From Rhabdophis nuchalis (Eukaryota > Chordata > Lepidosauria > Squamata > Natricidae), in the NCBI GenBank assembly GCA_039707465.1, contig CM077648.1, positions 75,826,119 to 75,890,118 on the forward strand: a stretch of DNA of 64,000 nt, written 5' to 3'. Positions 45,636 to 56,835 of the stretch are shown piece after piece (position 1 is the stretch's first letter; each line of letters begins with the position of its first letter). The notes below the pieces were generated by a model. The model ran no database searches. It saw only the letters and a program-made list of their open reading frames with translations, and was not told the origin of the DNA. The translations under genes and the position numbers were made by a program.

Positions 45636-45816
45636 TTATGACCACAATTGAGCCCAAAAGTTTGGTTGCTAACCAAGACCATTTTTAAGTGAGTTTCACA
45701 TTTTCCAAATTGGCCACGCCCACCCAGTCACATGACTGCTGAGCCACTCAGCCGGTCCGCAGAGTTTTCTTTAAACTGAAACCGGTCCCTGGTGCAAAAA
45801 AGGTTGGGGACCCCTG
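44524..45816. mobile_element. 1.29-kb non-autonomous hAT in the Gypsy integrase
   Basis: Inverted ends CAGGGGTCCCCAATCCCCGG and AAGGTTGGGGACCCCTG, flanked by the exact 8-bp duplication CTTTAAAA (44516-44523 and 45817-45824). The left third is GC-rich (GGCCGCGGACCGGTGCCGGT onward), the middle is a GA-rich tract, and the right end holds the GACCACAATTG module and ACATGACTGCTGAG. No transposase frame; long purine-coded frames are artefacts. Related at the ends to the 247-bp copies at 17373 and 30250. Confidence 0.92.
45020..45633 (+). repeat. GA-rich low-complexity tract
   Basis: About 600 bases of GAGA, GAAA and AGAC variants, with hardly any pyrimidines after 45200. Potential triplex or H-DNA-forming mirror sequence. 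Confidence 0.9.
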
Positions 45817-45824
45817 CTTTAAAA

Positions 45825-46557
45825 TGTTTATAACCACCTCCAATGTGGTAGATGACATTAGCACAACTTCCAGCCATTTAGAAAACATTCCAGCCACCAC
45901 TAAAAACACTTGGCTATGGAAATCTATATGTATGCAAACCCACAATGATGCTGGGGTTGCCGTAGGCAGAGCTGGTCTATTGGCCTGGCACCTATCACAC
46001 GCAGCCACCCATTTAGCGATAGCCTCATCCACCTTTGGCCACCATAGGTAATTGTGAGTTAAAGCTTTCATCTGGACTATTCCAGGATGGGCACTATGGA
46101 GTGTAGTTAACAGCACTTCTTGCAGGGGGTTGGGAATCACCACCTGATGGCCCCATAACAAGCAACACTTTTGGACTGATACCTCCAATCTGTGAGTGAG
46201 GTATGGTTGAAACTCAGATCCCATGGGTTCAGTGGACCATCCACTTCTAACCCAATCTGACAATTGGGCAATTACCTTATCCTGTGTGGACAACCTGGCA
46301 ATGTCTGAGGCAATAACCAGGAGCCATAAGTCCTCAATTAATAGTACATGCAAAGGAGATGTCAGATCTTGTAGTGTGGCTGGCAACGGGCATAGACTCA
46401 GAGCATCTGTGTGAGCCAGATGTTTGCCTGGTTGGTGTATCAGTGAATAGTGATAGGTGACCAGGAAGACCATCCACCTTGTCAATTGGGGCAACAACTT
46501 TTGGGGAGTTTGCCTGTCACCGGATAGGATCCCCAATAATGGCTTATGGTCTGTCAC
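45825..46557 (-). pseudogene. Gypsy RNase H end, integrase zinc finger and core start
   Basis: Minus strand. TDHKPLLGILSGDRQ is the end of the RNase H domain, followed by RWMVFLVTYHYSLIHQPGK. The integrase HHCC finger is visible (LHSAHPGIVQMKAL ... YLWWPKVDEAI ... CDRCQ), then HIDFHSQVFLVVAGMFSKWL with the first catalytic Asp. The frame is open right up to the hAT insertion at NILK. Confidence 0.88.
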
Positions 46558-46597
46558 TATCTGGAACTGTCAGCCATATAAATAATGATGGAACCGT

Positions 46598-47205
46598 TTA
46601 ACGCTGGCAACTAGTCAATGCTTCTTTGTCTAATTGACTATAGTTGTGTTCAGCGGCCACCAAAGTCCTTGAAAAATATGCGATGGAGGTTTCCTTGCCA
46701 TCTGGCAGAATGTGACTCAGAACCACTCTTACCTCATATGGGAAGGCATTGCATGATAGATGGAGATGCAGCACTTCGCTATATTGGGCTAGTACCCTGT
46801 CTGACATAAGCAGTTGTTTAACAGACACAAAAGAGCTTTGCTCCCTAGGATCCCACTTCCAAGGGACTCTCTGATCTAACAAACAATGGAGTGGCTCCAT
46901 GACTGAAGCCTTATGCAGCAGAAATATTGCATAAAAATTAAGTAGTCCTAAAAATGCCTGCAATTCCGCCTTGCAAGTGGGGGATGGAGCGTCTCTAATG
47001 ACTCGGGTCTTTTCTGCTTTTGGATGTAGTCCTTTCTCGTCTACTAACACCCCCCAAAAATTGACTTTTGGTACAGATACATGGCATTTTTTTCTTTTTA
47101 CTTTAAGCCCCATTTTATTAAACCACCGTAGTACCTCCCTCAATCTAGTTAGCAATTCAGCACAGCCAGGGGCAGAAACAAAAATGTCATCAAAGGTACG
47201 ATGCC
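46598..47205 (-). pseudogene. Gypsy RT second half and RNase H
   Basis: Minus strand. The catalytic motif of RT is TFDDIF at about 47190, in a different frame from the upstream RT, so one frameshift falls just before it. Then LTRLREVLRWFNKMGLKVKR, KAELQAFLGLLNFYAIFLL and SIAYFSRTLVAAEHNYSQLD (RNase H) follow, ending in a break at 46598. Confidence 0.85.
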
Positions 47206-47655
47206 AAGGATTCTGTGCAACAGATGTTCCATCAAACTCTGGAAGAGCCCTGGCACCACACTAACCCCAAATTGGAACCACTTACATTTGAACGCACTTC
47301 TATGCATTATGATAGTCTGGGCTTCATCTGTTTCTTCGTCAACCAGCAATTGCTGGTACGCCTGTGCCAGGTCCAGCTTTGCAAATATACTGCCCTTCCC
47401 AAGAGAATGTAAAAGGTGCTGGACCACTGGCTCAGGGTATGCATGGGCAGGTAAAGCATAGTTCACTGTGCACTTATAGTCGGCACACAAACGAATGGAC
47501 CCATCTGATTTGATGAGAGTAACAATGGGAGTATCCCATTTAGCATGGTCCACCGGCTCTAACACCCCTTGTTCAATTAGTCTGTCCAATTCAGTGTCTA
47601 CTCTAGTTTTATGGGCAAACAGCACTCTTTGTGGCTTCATGCGCACAGGAGCCAC
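47200..47655 (-). pseudogene. Gypsy RT first half
   Basis: Minus strand: ELDRLIEQGVLEPVDHAKWD, IVTLIKSDGSIRLCADYKCT, FAKLDLAQAYQQLLVDEET (motif A, first catalytic Asp) and FQFGVSVVPGLFQSLMEHLL (motif B). The frame is lost at about 47205. Confidence 0.88.
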
Positions 47656-47699
47656 CTGAGGGTCTAAATTGAATGACGTTGGTTTCCCAGTATAAGTTC

Positions 47700-48179
47700 C
47701 TAGTTTCTCATTGAAATTTGAATTTGGTGAATGTCACTAATTTTCAGTCCCAATGCCTGAAACCAATCTAACCCCAGGAGATTGGGTAAACACCACCAAC
47801 CATAATCAGAGGCAGACATCCCACCAACCATAATCAGAGGCAGACATCCTTGAAATTGCTTGTATTGAACTCTGAAGTATCCCCGACCTATGATAGGGAT
47901 ATTATTGCCTTGATATTCTCTCAGAGTCAATCCGCCTTTCTGTAATTGGCGTTTTGACATGGAGGGCATTATTTTTTTAATTGTACTCCAAGACACTATA
48001 GAAGTGGCTGATCCAGTATCCACCTCCATTACACAGTCCACCCCTTCTAACTTTACTTTCAATTGTATTTTTTTCTTAAGACCAGCACTAGTTTGGCTAC
48101 TGACTCCCTCCACCGTATAGTAGTCCAGAAAATAGCATGACAGTCCTTTTCTAGTCGAGGTTTTTTCGATGGTGACCAC
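47700..48179 (-). pseudogene. Gypsy protease
   Basis: Minus strand. EVDTGSATSIVS carries the aspartic protease DTGS active site, with LLGLDWFQALGL near the end of the domain. A 28-bp tandem duplication (about 47795-47850) lies between them, giving LPLIMVGG in one frame and SASDYGWW in another. Confidence 0.85.
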
Positions 48180-49020
48180 TGGCTAGCCTGAAACATTGTG
48201 GGCTGTGAGGCCCTACATACTCTAGTGAGGTGACCCTTATGGTTACAACGCTGACAGACTGCTGCCTTAAAATGACAATCTCCCCTGGCATGAGTCCCTC
48301 CGCAACCCATACAGGACTCAGGGTATCTGTTCTGCTCCACATTCCAACGTTTCTTTTTCTTATCCTTCATATGGTTCACCTCCTCTATTTCATCATTCTC
48401 TGACTCCCTAGCCACATCATTTTGGTGAATTTCTGTATTCAGGGCTACAAGTGCCTTCATACTATTCGGTTGGGATTGGCTATTTTGAATTACTGCTAAT
48501 GACTTGGTAGACATCTCAGCTGCCCTAGCCTTATCAAGTGCCAATTGAAATGTTAATTCAGGCTTTGACAACAATCTTCATTGTAGTCTTAGATATCACA
48601 GATTAAATGATCTAATAGTGCATCGTCCAAATCTTTAAATTCACAATGCAGGGTAGAGGATCATAATGCAGCCACATAGTGATTGATTGACTCTCCTTCA
48701 GCCTGATTCCTTTGATGAAAATCATGATGGTGAGCAATTTTAGAAGGAGTTGGGGCATAGTGACTTTATAACCTTGCCATGAGAATATCCCAAGTTACAG
48801 AATGAATAGAGTCTGGTGCTGTTAGGACTCAAGCCATCTCAAACATCTTGGCTCCACACACCGTTAAGAAATAGGTGCATTTTCTTTTGGCAGAAATGTC
48901 TGAAAACTCATGGGCTTGGAGAAAACATTCAAATCTCGCAATATAGGACTCCCATTGTTCTGAATTAGGATTGAATGGGGTGAACGCCATGAGAGTAGTC
49001 ATCTTGGTCACCCAAGTCAT
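48059..49020 (-). pseudogene. Gypsy Gag with zinc knuckles
   Basis: Minus strand. The N-terminal capsid part is FNPNSEQWESYIARFECFLQ and KCTYFLTVCGAKMFEMA (49020-48829). A region with stops follows (48828-48580, with FHQRN...GESINHYVA-type capsid sequence). The C-terminal part (48574-48059) has two knuckles, CMGCGGTHARGDC and CQRCNHKGHLTRVC; the second fits CX2CX4HX4C and the first has a longer spacing. Confidence 0.85.
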
Positions 49021-49136
49021 GCTGAGGTAAGTCCGTTAATTACCTCAGCCTGACAGGAGAACAGCGATCCACAAATTTGTTTCCTAGCTAATTAACTGGC
49101 CGCTCAATTTTGCAATCTCACCTTCATCGCCACTTT

Positions 49137-49346
49137 GATATATTTTAATATACTGTCATGAGATCGATTGAGGCGAGGCACAGTTAATTATTAATTCTTT
49201 ATTGAACAATCAAATCCAACTCAATTCAATAACAAGCACAGTGAATGTTGGCTCCCGTTTGACAGCGCCTTTAAATAGCAACTGTCAAACATGACCGGCC
49301 AATCAGCGGCGGGCATTACTCCCACCTATTCTGCAGCCAATTAACA
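49137..49346 (-). repeat. 5' LTR of the Gypsy element
   Basis: On the minus strand it starts TGTTAATTGGCTGCAG and ends TATATTAAAATATATCA, 210 bp. It is similar to the left LTR across the promoter part (CTATTTAAAGGCGCTGTC) but differs by many substitutions and a length change, which indicates an old insertion. Confidence 0.85.
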
Positions 49347-50210
49347 AATGTTTTAAAACCTGTCTGTCTTTTTTGTCTGTCAGGTTCACTCAAACATCTT
49401 TATGCATGATTTTGTTTCTACTTTTCATGAGAAATAAGGAGATTGTCTGATGTCAGTTGTCTGTTGTTAGATTCATACTGAGATGTGTATGTTCAGATCA
49501 GAGGACATTATCACAGCTGGATACAAAAATCTATCGTCATCCATGCAGGAAAGGTAAATAAAGGGTATATGCTCAATTCTTTAAAAAAAAAGTTTCCATG
49601 TGGCTAATATACAGTTTTTAAGCTAAAGAATCCTAAAAATAAAAGTAAAAAGATGAAAGTTTTGTGGCCAATGTACAGAATTTAATGGATATCAGAGTAA
49701 CAATATGAATAGATTTTAATATGTTTTGGGAGATGGGGGATGGTAACTTTAGTCCCAATTCAACAGGAATTTTATCTACTAACATTTTTTATCTTAATCA
49801 AAATTTAAAAATATTCATCATGACTGGACATATGCCTTGTTTAATTAAATGTTACCACCTATTCTTCAGCCCCCAAATCTTGCAAGGTAGAATATAAACA
49901 ATATATAAAGTTATTGTTCACCCGGAGAGCCAATATTCAGATGTCTCTTAGCATAGTCTCCATTGTTGCCATACTATTCTTTTTTCATGACTTGTGCTGA
50001 GCTCTGTGGTTGACTCTTCTTAGAACCAGATCATGGAAGAGACAAAATGAAACAGGTTAAAATGAAATCTAAGCAAAGAAGGAACATTAGTGATTGAGAG
50101 AGATCTCATCCAGATGGCAACATTTACTTCTGCTCTAGATGGGGGAAAAATTACCTTGAAAAAGCAGGTCCACAGGAAAGTGCTTTTAAACTCTGCTCAA
50201 GTCAGCACAG
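49347..50210. other. No recognisable feature
   Basis: AT-rich; no supported gene or repeat. Confidence 0.4.
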
Positions 50211-50860
50211 TGGTTTGGGTGTTTAATGGATGAGATCTGTCAATGTACTCCTTCAAGAGGTCTAAAGTGGCTACCATTATCCATGGATCACTTGTTTCCA
50301 ATTTAGACGACTGCAATGTTCTCTATGGGAGGATGCCTTTAAAGGGGAATTGGAAAATGCAAAAAGTCCAGAATGAAGCAGCCGGATTTCTGTCAGCTTC
50401 TAGGCACAGCATATAACACATGTTTTGGTTGAATTGCACTGGCACTCAATAGATTTCTAAGTTAAATTCAAGATGATTGCTGTTGCATGCTATTGTATAA
50501 ATCTTCCTACAGCTTGGACTATGCCAGAGGTCTACAAAGTCGACTCTTTTAAGACTGGTGGACTTCAACCCCCAGAATTCCCCAGCCAGCTATGCTGGCT
50601 GGGGAACTCTGGGAGTTGAAGTCCACCAGTCTTAAAAGAGCCGACTTTGCAGACCCCTGGACTATGCCTTCTTAAACAAACGATGGCTCTGTGTATCATA
50701 TCCTTGGAGTTGACATATCAAAAGCCTATTCTAGTCTAGGTGTAGCCATGGAGGGACACCACTTATAAACTATGTCAGTAAGGCAAGGTTATTAGTAGTG
50801 GCTCCAGCATTCTATAATTCTTTCCTCCTATTTATTCAGTATGGGTTTTTTTGTTAGTTT
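50211..50860 (+). pseudogene. Very old L2-like LINE fragment
   Basis: Weak plus-strand similarity to the L2 C-terminus: LDDCNVLYGRMPLKG, WKMQKVQNEAAGFLSASR, HMFWLNCTGTQ and, after the hAT, APAFYNSFLLFIQ-like sequence. It has many stops. It is more diverged than the other L2 copies here. Confidence 0.55.
50525..50659. mobile_element. 135-bp palindromic hAT MITE with perfect TSD
   Basis: Subfamily starting CAGAGGTCTACAAAGTCGAC. Exactly 135 bp, flanked by GACTATGC (50517-50524 and 50660-50667). It interrupts the old L2 fragment. Confidence 0.9.
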
Positions 50861-51856
50861 AAAAAGAATGTGACGTTGTATATGTTTACTTTAACTTTCC
50901 TCTTGTAATATATTTAGGAGGTTTTTAATCTGTTGTCTGGATTTTAAGCTGATGTACGTACTTTTATAGGTTATAAAATTATTTATGATACCATAGACAT
51001 TAGTAATAAATAATTTTGCTGAATATATTTGTTTAGATTTTACTGATATTGATTGTGGCTTAATCCCTATCCATGGGAGTAAGTAGACTTTTTGTGATGG
51101 CTGAATGGAGAAAAGATGACTGATATGTAGTATTTGTGCTATGAAAATAAATTGTTTTATAACATTTCGACAGTTTGCAAATCAAATTGTCCACTTAGTA
51201 ACTGATTTTATCACAAGATCTTATGCATACTCATTTGGAACAGAATCAGATGATTCATTATTTTTCTGCCAGATTTAAAATTGCAGTTTAACAAGCAATC
51301 TATGATATAGTGATAAAACACATAGTGTGGGTTAACAGTATTGCAGAGGGTAAACAAAAAACATGCTTTCATCAGGTTTATGAACATTCTGGAAATCCAA
51401 ATTCAATAAAAATAAACAGCCCAAGCTGAAGTCTTGGATTAATAAAATATATTTGTGCCAACAATGGCAGAACAGCCTGCCAAGGGAAGCCAAGGGCAAG
51501 TTGAATAATTGTATAGTCATGGAACAACATCAAGCTGGCTAATGTTGCAGCACCCTCATTCTGGATGATTTAATGCTAGTAGGTTGACTTATTAAGAAGA
51601 TAACAAAGCTGGAAGGGAGGGGGAGCTAGTAAGGGTATCATAGCTATAGTTATGAAAAAATACTGCTTTAGGTGCTGGTAGTGAGGATGGTATGATTTGA
51701 TATATAGTCGCAAAGATGATAAAGATCCAAGATGCTGTTGACTATCTTGTGCATCAAGTATGTGGCAGCATTGTTTTTGGTTGACACAAGAAGGGATGAC
51801 TGGTGCTTTGAATGACTAAATAGGTGATGCCCTCAAGTTCAACCTTAAATTTGATT
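50861..51856. other. No recognisable feature
   Basis: AT-rich; nothing supported. Confidence 0.4.
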
Positions 51857-51864
51857 GGCTAGAC

Positions 51865-51999
51865 CAAGGGTCTCCAACCTTTGCAACTTTAAGTCTGAAG
51901 GACTTCAGCTCCCAGACTTCTCCAGCCAGCAAAGCTGACTGGAGAAGTCTGGGAGCTGAAGTCCTTCAGACTTAAAGTTGCAAAGGTTGGAGACCCCTG
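51865..51999. mobile_element. 135-bp palindromic hAT MITE with perfect TSD
   Basis: Starts CAAGGGTCTCC (second base changed from CAGGGG) and ends GAGACCCCTG. Flanked by the exact duplication GGCTAGAC (51857-51864 and 52000-52007). Confidence 0.9.
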
Positions 52000-52212
52000 G
52001 GCTAGACTCTGCAGTGCACTACTAAGGATTATTCATTTTTATTTTGTCATTTGGCACAATCGTAATAAACTATTAGCTTTTCTGAGATTGTATTTCCTAC
52101 ATGGTTGTTTATAACTCAGTGCTACTTAAATATAAATAACTAAACATTTAAAATGGTGAATGACCCATAGCATCTCATATTGTAAATAAGCTGATACTGG
52201 ATGCCTTCATGC

Positions 52213-52310
52213 AATGTTTCTCAACCTTGGCAACTTTAAGATGTGTGGATTTCAAGACACACTCACTTGGCATGCTAGCTGGGGAATCCTGGGGGGTAGA
52301 AGTCGTTGAG
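52213..52310. mobile_element. Degenerate copy of a hAT palindrome
   Basis: TTCTCAACCTTGGCAACTTT and AGCTGGGGAATCCTGGGGG resemble the arms of the CAGGGGTTCCC subfamily. No duplication remains. Confidence 0.55.
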
Positions 52311-53616
52311 AAGGCCTTAATGCGTCCAATCAATATTTGTGCAATCAATATTTCCATGTGAATCTCAAGCATGCTGTTTAGATTACCCTCAAGGAGGTAG
52401 AGTATATTAGTATAACAAATATATGTTTGGGTAAAAATAGTAATGTGTTATTATATTATTTAATTCCCTGGCAGCACATCCTTCATAGGTTTTAAAATTT
52501 CTTACCCTTTCAGAGGCTTCCCTTTTCCTCATTAAGATATCGAAGCAGTGAATAACAGCTAGGAAAGATGAATGTGCGGTTAAGGCATTTACAAGATTTA
52601 ATGGCAATAATAAATTATAGTAACTACTGTTCACTGGACAATCCTAGGTTTGTGTGGTAGATTTATCATATTAGCCCAATTTTTCATTCATTCTGCTAGA
52701 ATAGGAACTTTATTGGGAGATGGGAAGGTACCTGCCTGAGTTTTTCTTTCTGGCTTCACTTTAGAGTTTCTATGATTTTGATCCAAAAAGAAAAAAGCTA
52801 AATAACTAAATCCAGATTGTCCAGTCAATCTTTAATTAGAATAATAATGTATTAATAATGTATGAATATATTGATTAACATTATATATAAATTATAATTT
52901 ATGAAAGTATGAATAATTGATGTGGCACCGGCAATAGATAATAGCATAGAAGACAAAGATTTGGAGAAAATCACACATATAAAGATTTGAAAATTAAAAT
53001 TGAAACATTATGGTATAAACCAGGTATAAACCACCCAGCAGCTATTGGCATATTGAGTGTCACACTCAGAAAATCTTGGAGGATGCTTATAAAATATACA
53101 AATTGATACATTTTCCATCCATCAATTACAAAAGGCCATACTATTTAGATCTGTATTATACTATGTTGTACAACATTCTAGTTTCTTGGGAAGAATTCAA
53201 TTTATATAAAGGCCAATAACAGCTAAAGAACTGGCCACTGCAATTTCACATTTCTGTGTACATAATACTAATAGTGGATCACTTGATTAATCGCACATAC
53301 TCCCTACAAGTAACAGCATAATAAAGTAAGAAATATGATTTACCTGCAAGCAAGAACTGGTGGGACCATAAAATAGAAAAGTTGATAGAAAACAAAGAAA
53401 ATAATGTGCTATGGGACTCAAGCAGGCAAGCATTTGCCACACAGCATCCCAGGTCCCTTGGTGCAATCCCAGAGCATCAGGAGCACTGCTTGAACAATAG
53501 CAATATTGACAAAACCACCATCAGTCAATTGGAAAACCCAGATTTACTTGGAACAGCTCGCTTCCTGTGATATCTTTAACAAAAAATCTGCCCATCTCAT
53601 GTCCTTCGGAAGGACT
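52311..53616. other. No recognisable feature
   Basis: AT-rich; a short open frame at 53382-53570 has no family signature. Confidence 0.4.
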
Positions 53617-53624
53617 AGCTAGAT

Positions 53625-53759
53625 CAGGGGTGGGCAAACTTTACAACTTTAAGTCTGAAGGACTTCAGCTCCCAGAATTCTCCAGCCAGCTTTGCTGGCT
53701 GGAGAATTCTGGGAGCTGAAGTCCTTCAGAGTTAAAGTTGCAAAGTTTGCCCACCTCTG
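53625..53759. mobile_element. 135-bp palindromic hAT MITE with perfect TSD
   Basis: CAGGGGTGGGCAAAC subfamily, 135 bp, flanked by AGCTAGAT (53617-53624 and 53760-53767). Confidence 0.92.
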
Positions 53760-54044
53760 AGCTAGATGGATAAAAATGCTAAATCCTGTCAAAACATTTG
53801 TCTAATTATGCAACAAACCATAATAATGATATTTTTTAAATATATATTTCACATTGATAGAAAATGGGAATCCTTCTGATAAAATAAAATATTGAAGAAA
53901 AGAGGCACGATCAACTTCATTAGAAGCTAACAGCGTATTGCCAAATGCCTGCATGGATAAAACTTTATGAGTTTAGAGTAAATACCACTGACATGATACT
54001 GTAATCATTATGAGTACAAAAACTAGTATTCCATAAGTCAAAAC

Positions 54045-55770
54045 ACACAACACTTTCCACGTCACCTGGAGGAAATTGATTATCTGGACCCGCGCCAGTC
54101 CGGCTTCCGGCCCTGTCACAGCACGGAGACGGCATTGGTCGCGTTGGTGGATGATCTCTGGAGGGCCAGAGATGGGGGTTGCTCCTCCATCTTGATCCTA
54201 TTAGACCTCTCGGCGGCTTTCGATACCATCGACCATGGTATCCTATTGCATCGACTGGAGGGGTTGGGGGTGAGGGGCACCGTTTTACGGTGCTTCTCCT
54301 ACCTCTCCGGTCGATCACAATTTGTATTGGCAGGGGGGCAGAGGTCGACCTCGAGGCCTCTCACATGTGGGGTTCCTCAGGGGTCGGTCCTCTTGCCTCT
54401 CCTGTTCAATGCATACATGAAGCCGCTGGGTGAGATCATCCGTGGTTTTGGGGTAGATTACCACCTGTACGCTGATGATACTCAGTGGTACATCTCTACC
54501 CCAAACCACCCCAATGATGCCGTCGAAGTGATGTCCCGGTGTCTGGAAGCCATACGGATCTGGATGGGAAGGAACAGACTCAAACTCAACCCGTCCAAGA
54601 CCGAGTGGCTGTGGTTACCGGCGCCCCGGTTCAACCAGTTGACTAAATTACTGGCCATAAGGGGTGAACATCTAACCCCCGTGGATCAGGCATGCAACTT
54701 GGGCATCCTCCTAGATGCCCGGCTGTCGATGGAGGACCATGTGACAGCCATGGCCAGGGGGGCGTTCTACCAGGTTTGCCTGGTACGCCAGTTGCGTCAC
54801 CTATTGGACCGGGACGCCCTTCGCACAGTCACTCATGCGCTTGTGACGTCCCGTCTAGACTACTGCAATGCTCTCTACATGGGGCTCCCCTTGCGGTGCA
54901 CCCGAAGGCTATAGCTGGTCCAGAACGCAGCCGCGCGGGCAGTCCTGGGAGCTACTAGGTACTCCCACCTAACATCACTCCTGCGCGAGCTGCACTGACT
55001 GCCTGTGGCCTTTTGGGTGCACTTCAAGGTGTTGGTCACCATCTTTAAAGCGCTCCATGGCACAGGACCTAGTTACTTGCGGGATCGTATCCTGCCCCAT
55101 ACATCCCTTCGGTCGATTCGCTCTCACAGAGAGGGACTTCTCCGGGTGCTGTCCACTAGGCAATGCCAGCGGGCGATGCCCAGGGGAAGGGCCTTCTCTG
55201 TGATGGGCCCGACCCTGTGGAACGACCTACCCTCCAATATTAGAACTATCACGGACCTTCGCTCCTTCCGCCAAAAACTTAAGACTCATTTGTTCTATCA
55301 GGCTGGCTTAGCCTAATTTACTCTTCCTGCTCCAGTCTGTTAACTTAAATTGCTCTATTTGGTTTTAAATGGGATATCATTTTAATGTGTTACAAATGGG
55401 TACAGGGTTATTTAATCCAATTTTAATTATGTATGTATTGTCGTGCTTTTAGATGTTTTAATTACAATACAATACAATACAATAGCAGAGTTGGAAGGGA
55501 CCTTGTAGGTCTTCTAGTCCAACCCCCTGCGTGGGCAGGAACCTTATACCATTTCAGACAAATGGCTATCTAACATCTTCTTAAAGACTTCCAGGGTTGG
55601 GGCATTCACAACTTCTGGAGGCAAGCTGTTCCAGAGGTTAATTGTTCTAACTGTCAGGAAATTTCTCCTTAGTTCTAATTGTTCCTGTACACCGCCCCAA
55701 GTCCCTGTGGGGTGAGGGAGCGGTCTAGAAATTAGAAAATAAAATAAAAAATAATAAAATAATAATAAAA
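54045..55770 (+). mobile_element. L2-like LINE, RT to 3' end, with a CR1 inserted
   Basis: Plus strand. The frame 54135-54914 holds RT motif A ([20 protein letters not shown]), GVPQGSVLLPLLFNAYM, YHLYADDTQWYIS and the thumb region to RCTRRL, where CAG has become TAG (54912-54914). The same frame then has a TGA for TGG in ELHWLP (about 54998) and resumes at 55005-55316 to the normal stop after FYQAGLA. The endonuclease is absent. The 3' end (CTGTACACCGCCCCAAGTCC, about 55683) is separated from the rest by a CR1 insertion, and an (AAATA)n tail ends near 55770. Confidence 0.88.
55464..55675 (-). mobile_element. CR1 LINE 3' end inserted in L2
   Basis: Minus-strand CR1 terminus: the (TATTG)n tail appears here as CAATA repeats at 55464-55483, then GGGGGTTGGACTAGAAGACC on the minus strand and the last codons of the CR1 frame (NNFL...LPPEVVNAPTLEVF region). 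Flanks share TAATT on both sides, and the L2 sequence is continuous across them. Confidence 0.85.
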
Positions 55771-56620
55771 AACAAAATATAAAACCTAGCTAATTTCCAG
55801 CATCTTATTGCTGTACCTTAAAAAAAACCAAGATAGGAATTAAATTAACTTTTAAAAGCTGTATATATACATTTGTTTAAATGCTAGTAATTAGATATTA
55901 AGTTTGGGTGCATAGGGAAACTATACTATTAGGATTTCAGTTGGACTTCATTAATATTTTATATATACCTTTAAGAACACCAAAGGACAACATGAGTAAT
56001 GTGAGCTTACAGAAGATAATATAATAGAAATATCTATAAGAGACATGATTTAGGGGATAGATCAGTGAATCGCTGAAAAGGACAGAAATTACATCTAGTG
56101 TTATTAACACTCTTTAAAGAGTCTGCATTTTCTTTTCTAGTAGTCATAACATAATTATGTGTACTAACAACAAGAAAAATAGCACAAGCAACAGTGACCT
56201 TTGTGTTAAAAAAACAAAAAGCAAACACCTCCCAAAAAAGAAGCAAAACAAAATTCCATCCAGAAAATTTCAACATACAGAGAATATATATGAATGGTGT
56301 ATCCAGTTCTAGCGTAGTGAGAAGCCTGCAGCAATGTACACAATGAATGGCATTAAGAAAAGGTCTGAGAAGTTGTTCTTTTGCAAATTAGAATAGAAAC
56401 ACAAGGTATATCTCTCAACTTCTTGCTAGAGTCAGTCTCCATTTTATTTTCTATTTGCTCACCTTGGAAGTGAACATGAGAGCTGTTAAACTGAAATAAC
56501 AATACCAAGCAGATTGTGTACCACATAGAAAAAGGCTAAGAATGAGATCATAATCACTGCTAGAGTCAAGTTATTTGTCTACTAAAACAAAAGTAAGTGA
56601 AGTAAATTTTGTTTAGGACA
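55771..56620. other. No recognisable feature
   Basis: AT-rich; nothing supported. Confidence 0.4.
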
Positions 56621-56624
56621 GTGC

Positions 56625-56685
56625 TTCTCAATTTCAGAAGTTTTAAGATGTATGGACTTCAGAATTCCCCAACCCTACTTCTTAA
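56625..56685. mobile_element. Degenerate left arm of a hAT palindrome
   Basis: GCTTCTCAATTTCAGAAGTT, then GTATGGACTTCAGAATTCCC, similar to the CAGGGGTTCCC subfamily arm. Confidence 0.4.
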
Positions 56686-56749
56686 TCTTGTTGAGGGCAT
56701 TATGTAAGGTACTTGATGCTCTCTGACATTTCCCGAATGAGGTAACATC

Positions 56750-56835
56750 ACCAGCACTGATGATGTCACCTTATCTGGGTAATGAAACATTTGCAAGAAA
56801 ACAACCAAGCTCAGAGATCACTAAGGGCCCCTCAT
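56750..56835. repeat. Second copy of the repeat seen at 19.6-20.3 kb
   Basis: ATGATGTCACCTTATCTGGG, TAATGAAACATTTGCAAGAA and AACCAAGCTCAGAGATCAC match the two halves that flank the insertion at 19716-20208, showing the uninterrupted order. Confidence 0.6.

Larger units (their letters stand above)
43331..49346 (-). mobile_element. Ty3/Gypsy (Mag-like) LTR retrotransposon, decayed
   Basis: A 6-kb element on the minus strand with two related LTRs, a gag-protease-RT-RNase H-integrase gene order and a 1.29-kb hAT inserted in the integrase. The primer-binding region next to the right LTR reads AAGTGGCGATGAAGG on the minus strand. A purine tract (GACGGAAAGGAG) precedes the left LTR. Order, the DTGS protease and the HHCC integrase finger identify it as Gypsy rather than ERV. 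No matching 5-bp target duplication is seen at the outer edges. Stops and frameshifts in every domain mean it is inactive. Confidence 0.9.

Noticed and set aside
44957..45682. Leu/Ser/Phe-rich frames up to 241 residues (minus) and Lys/Glu/Arg-rich frames (plus)
   Set aside because: They are the two strands of a GA-rich tract inside a non-coding hAT.
43331..49346. Endogenous retrovirus with envelope
   Set aside because: Domain order, HHCC finger and LTR ends fit Ty3/Gypsy, and the region after integrase is a short low-complexity end with no envelope features.
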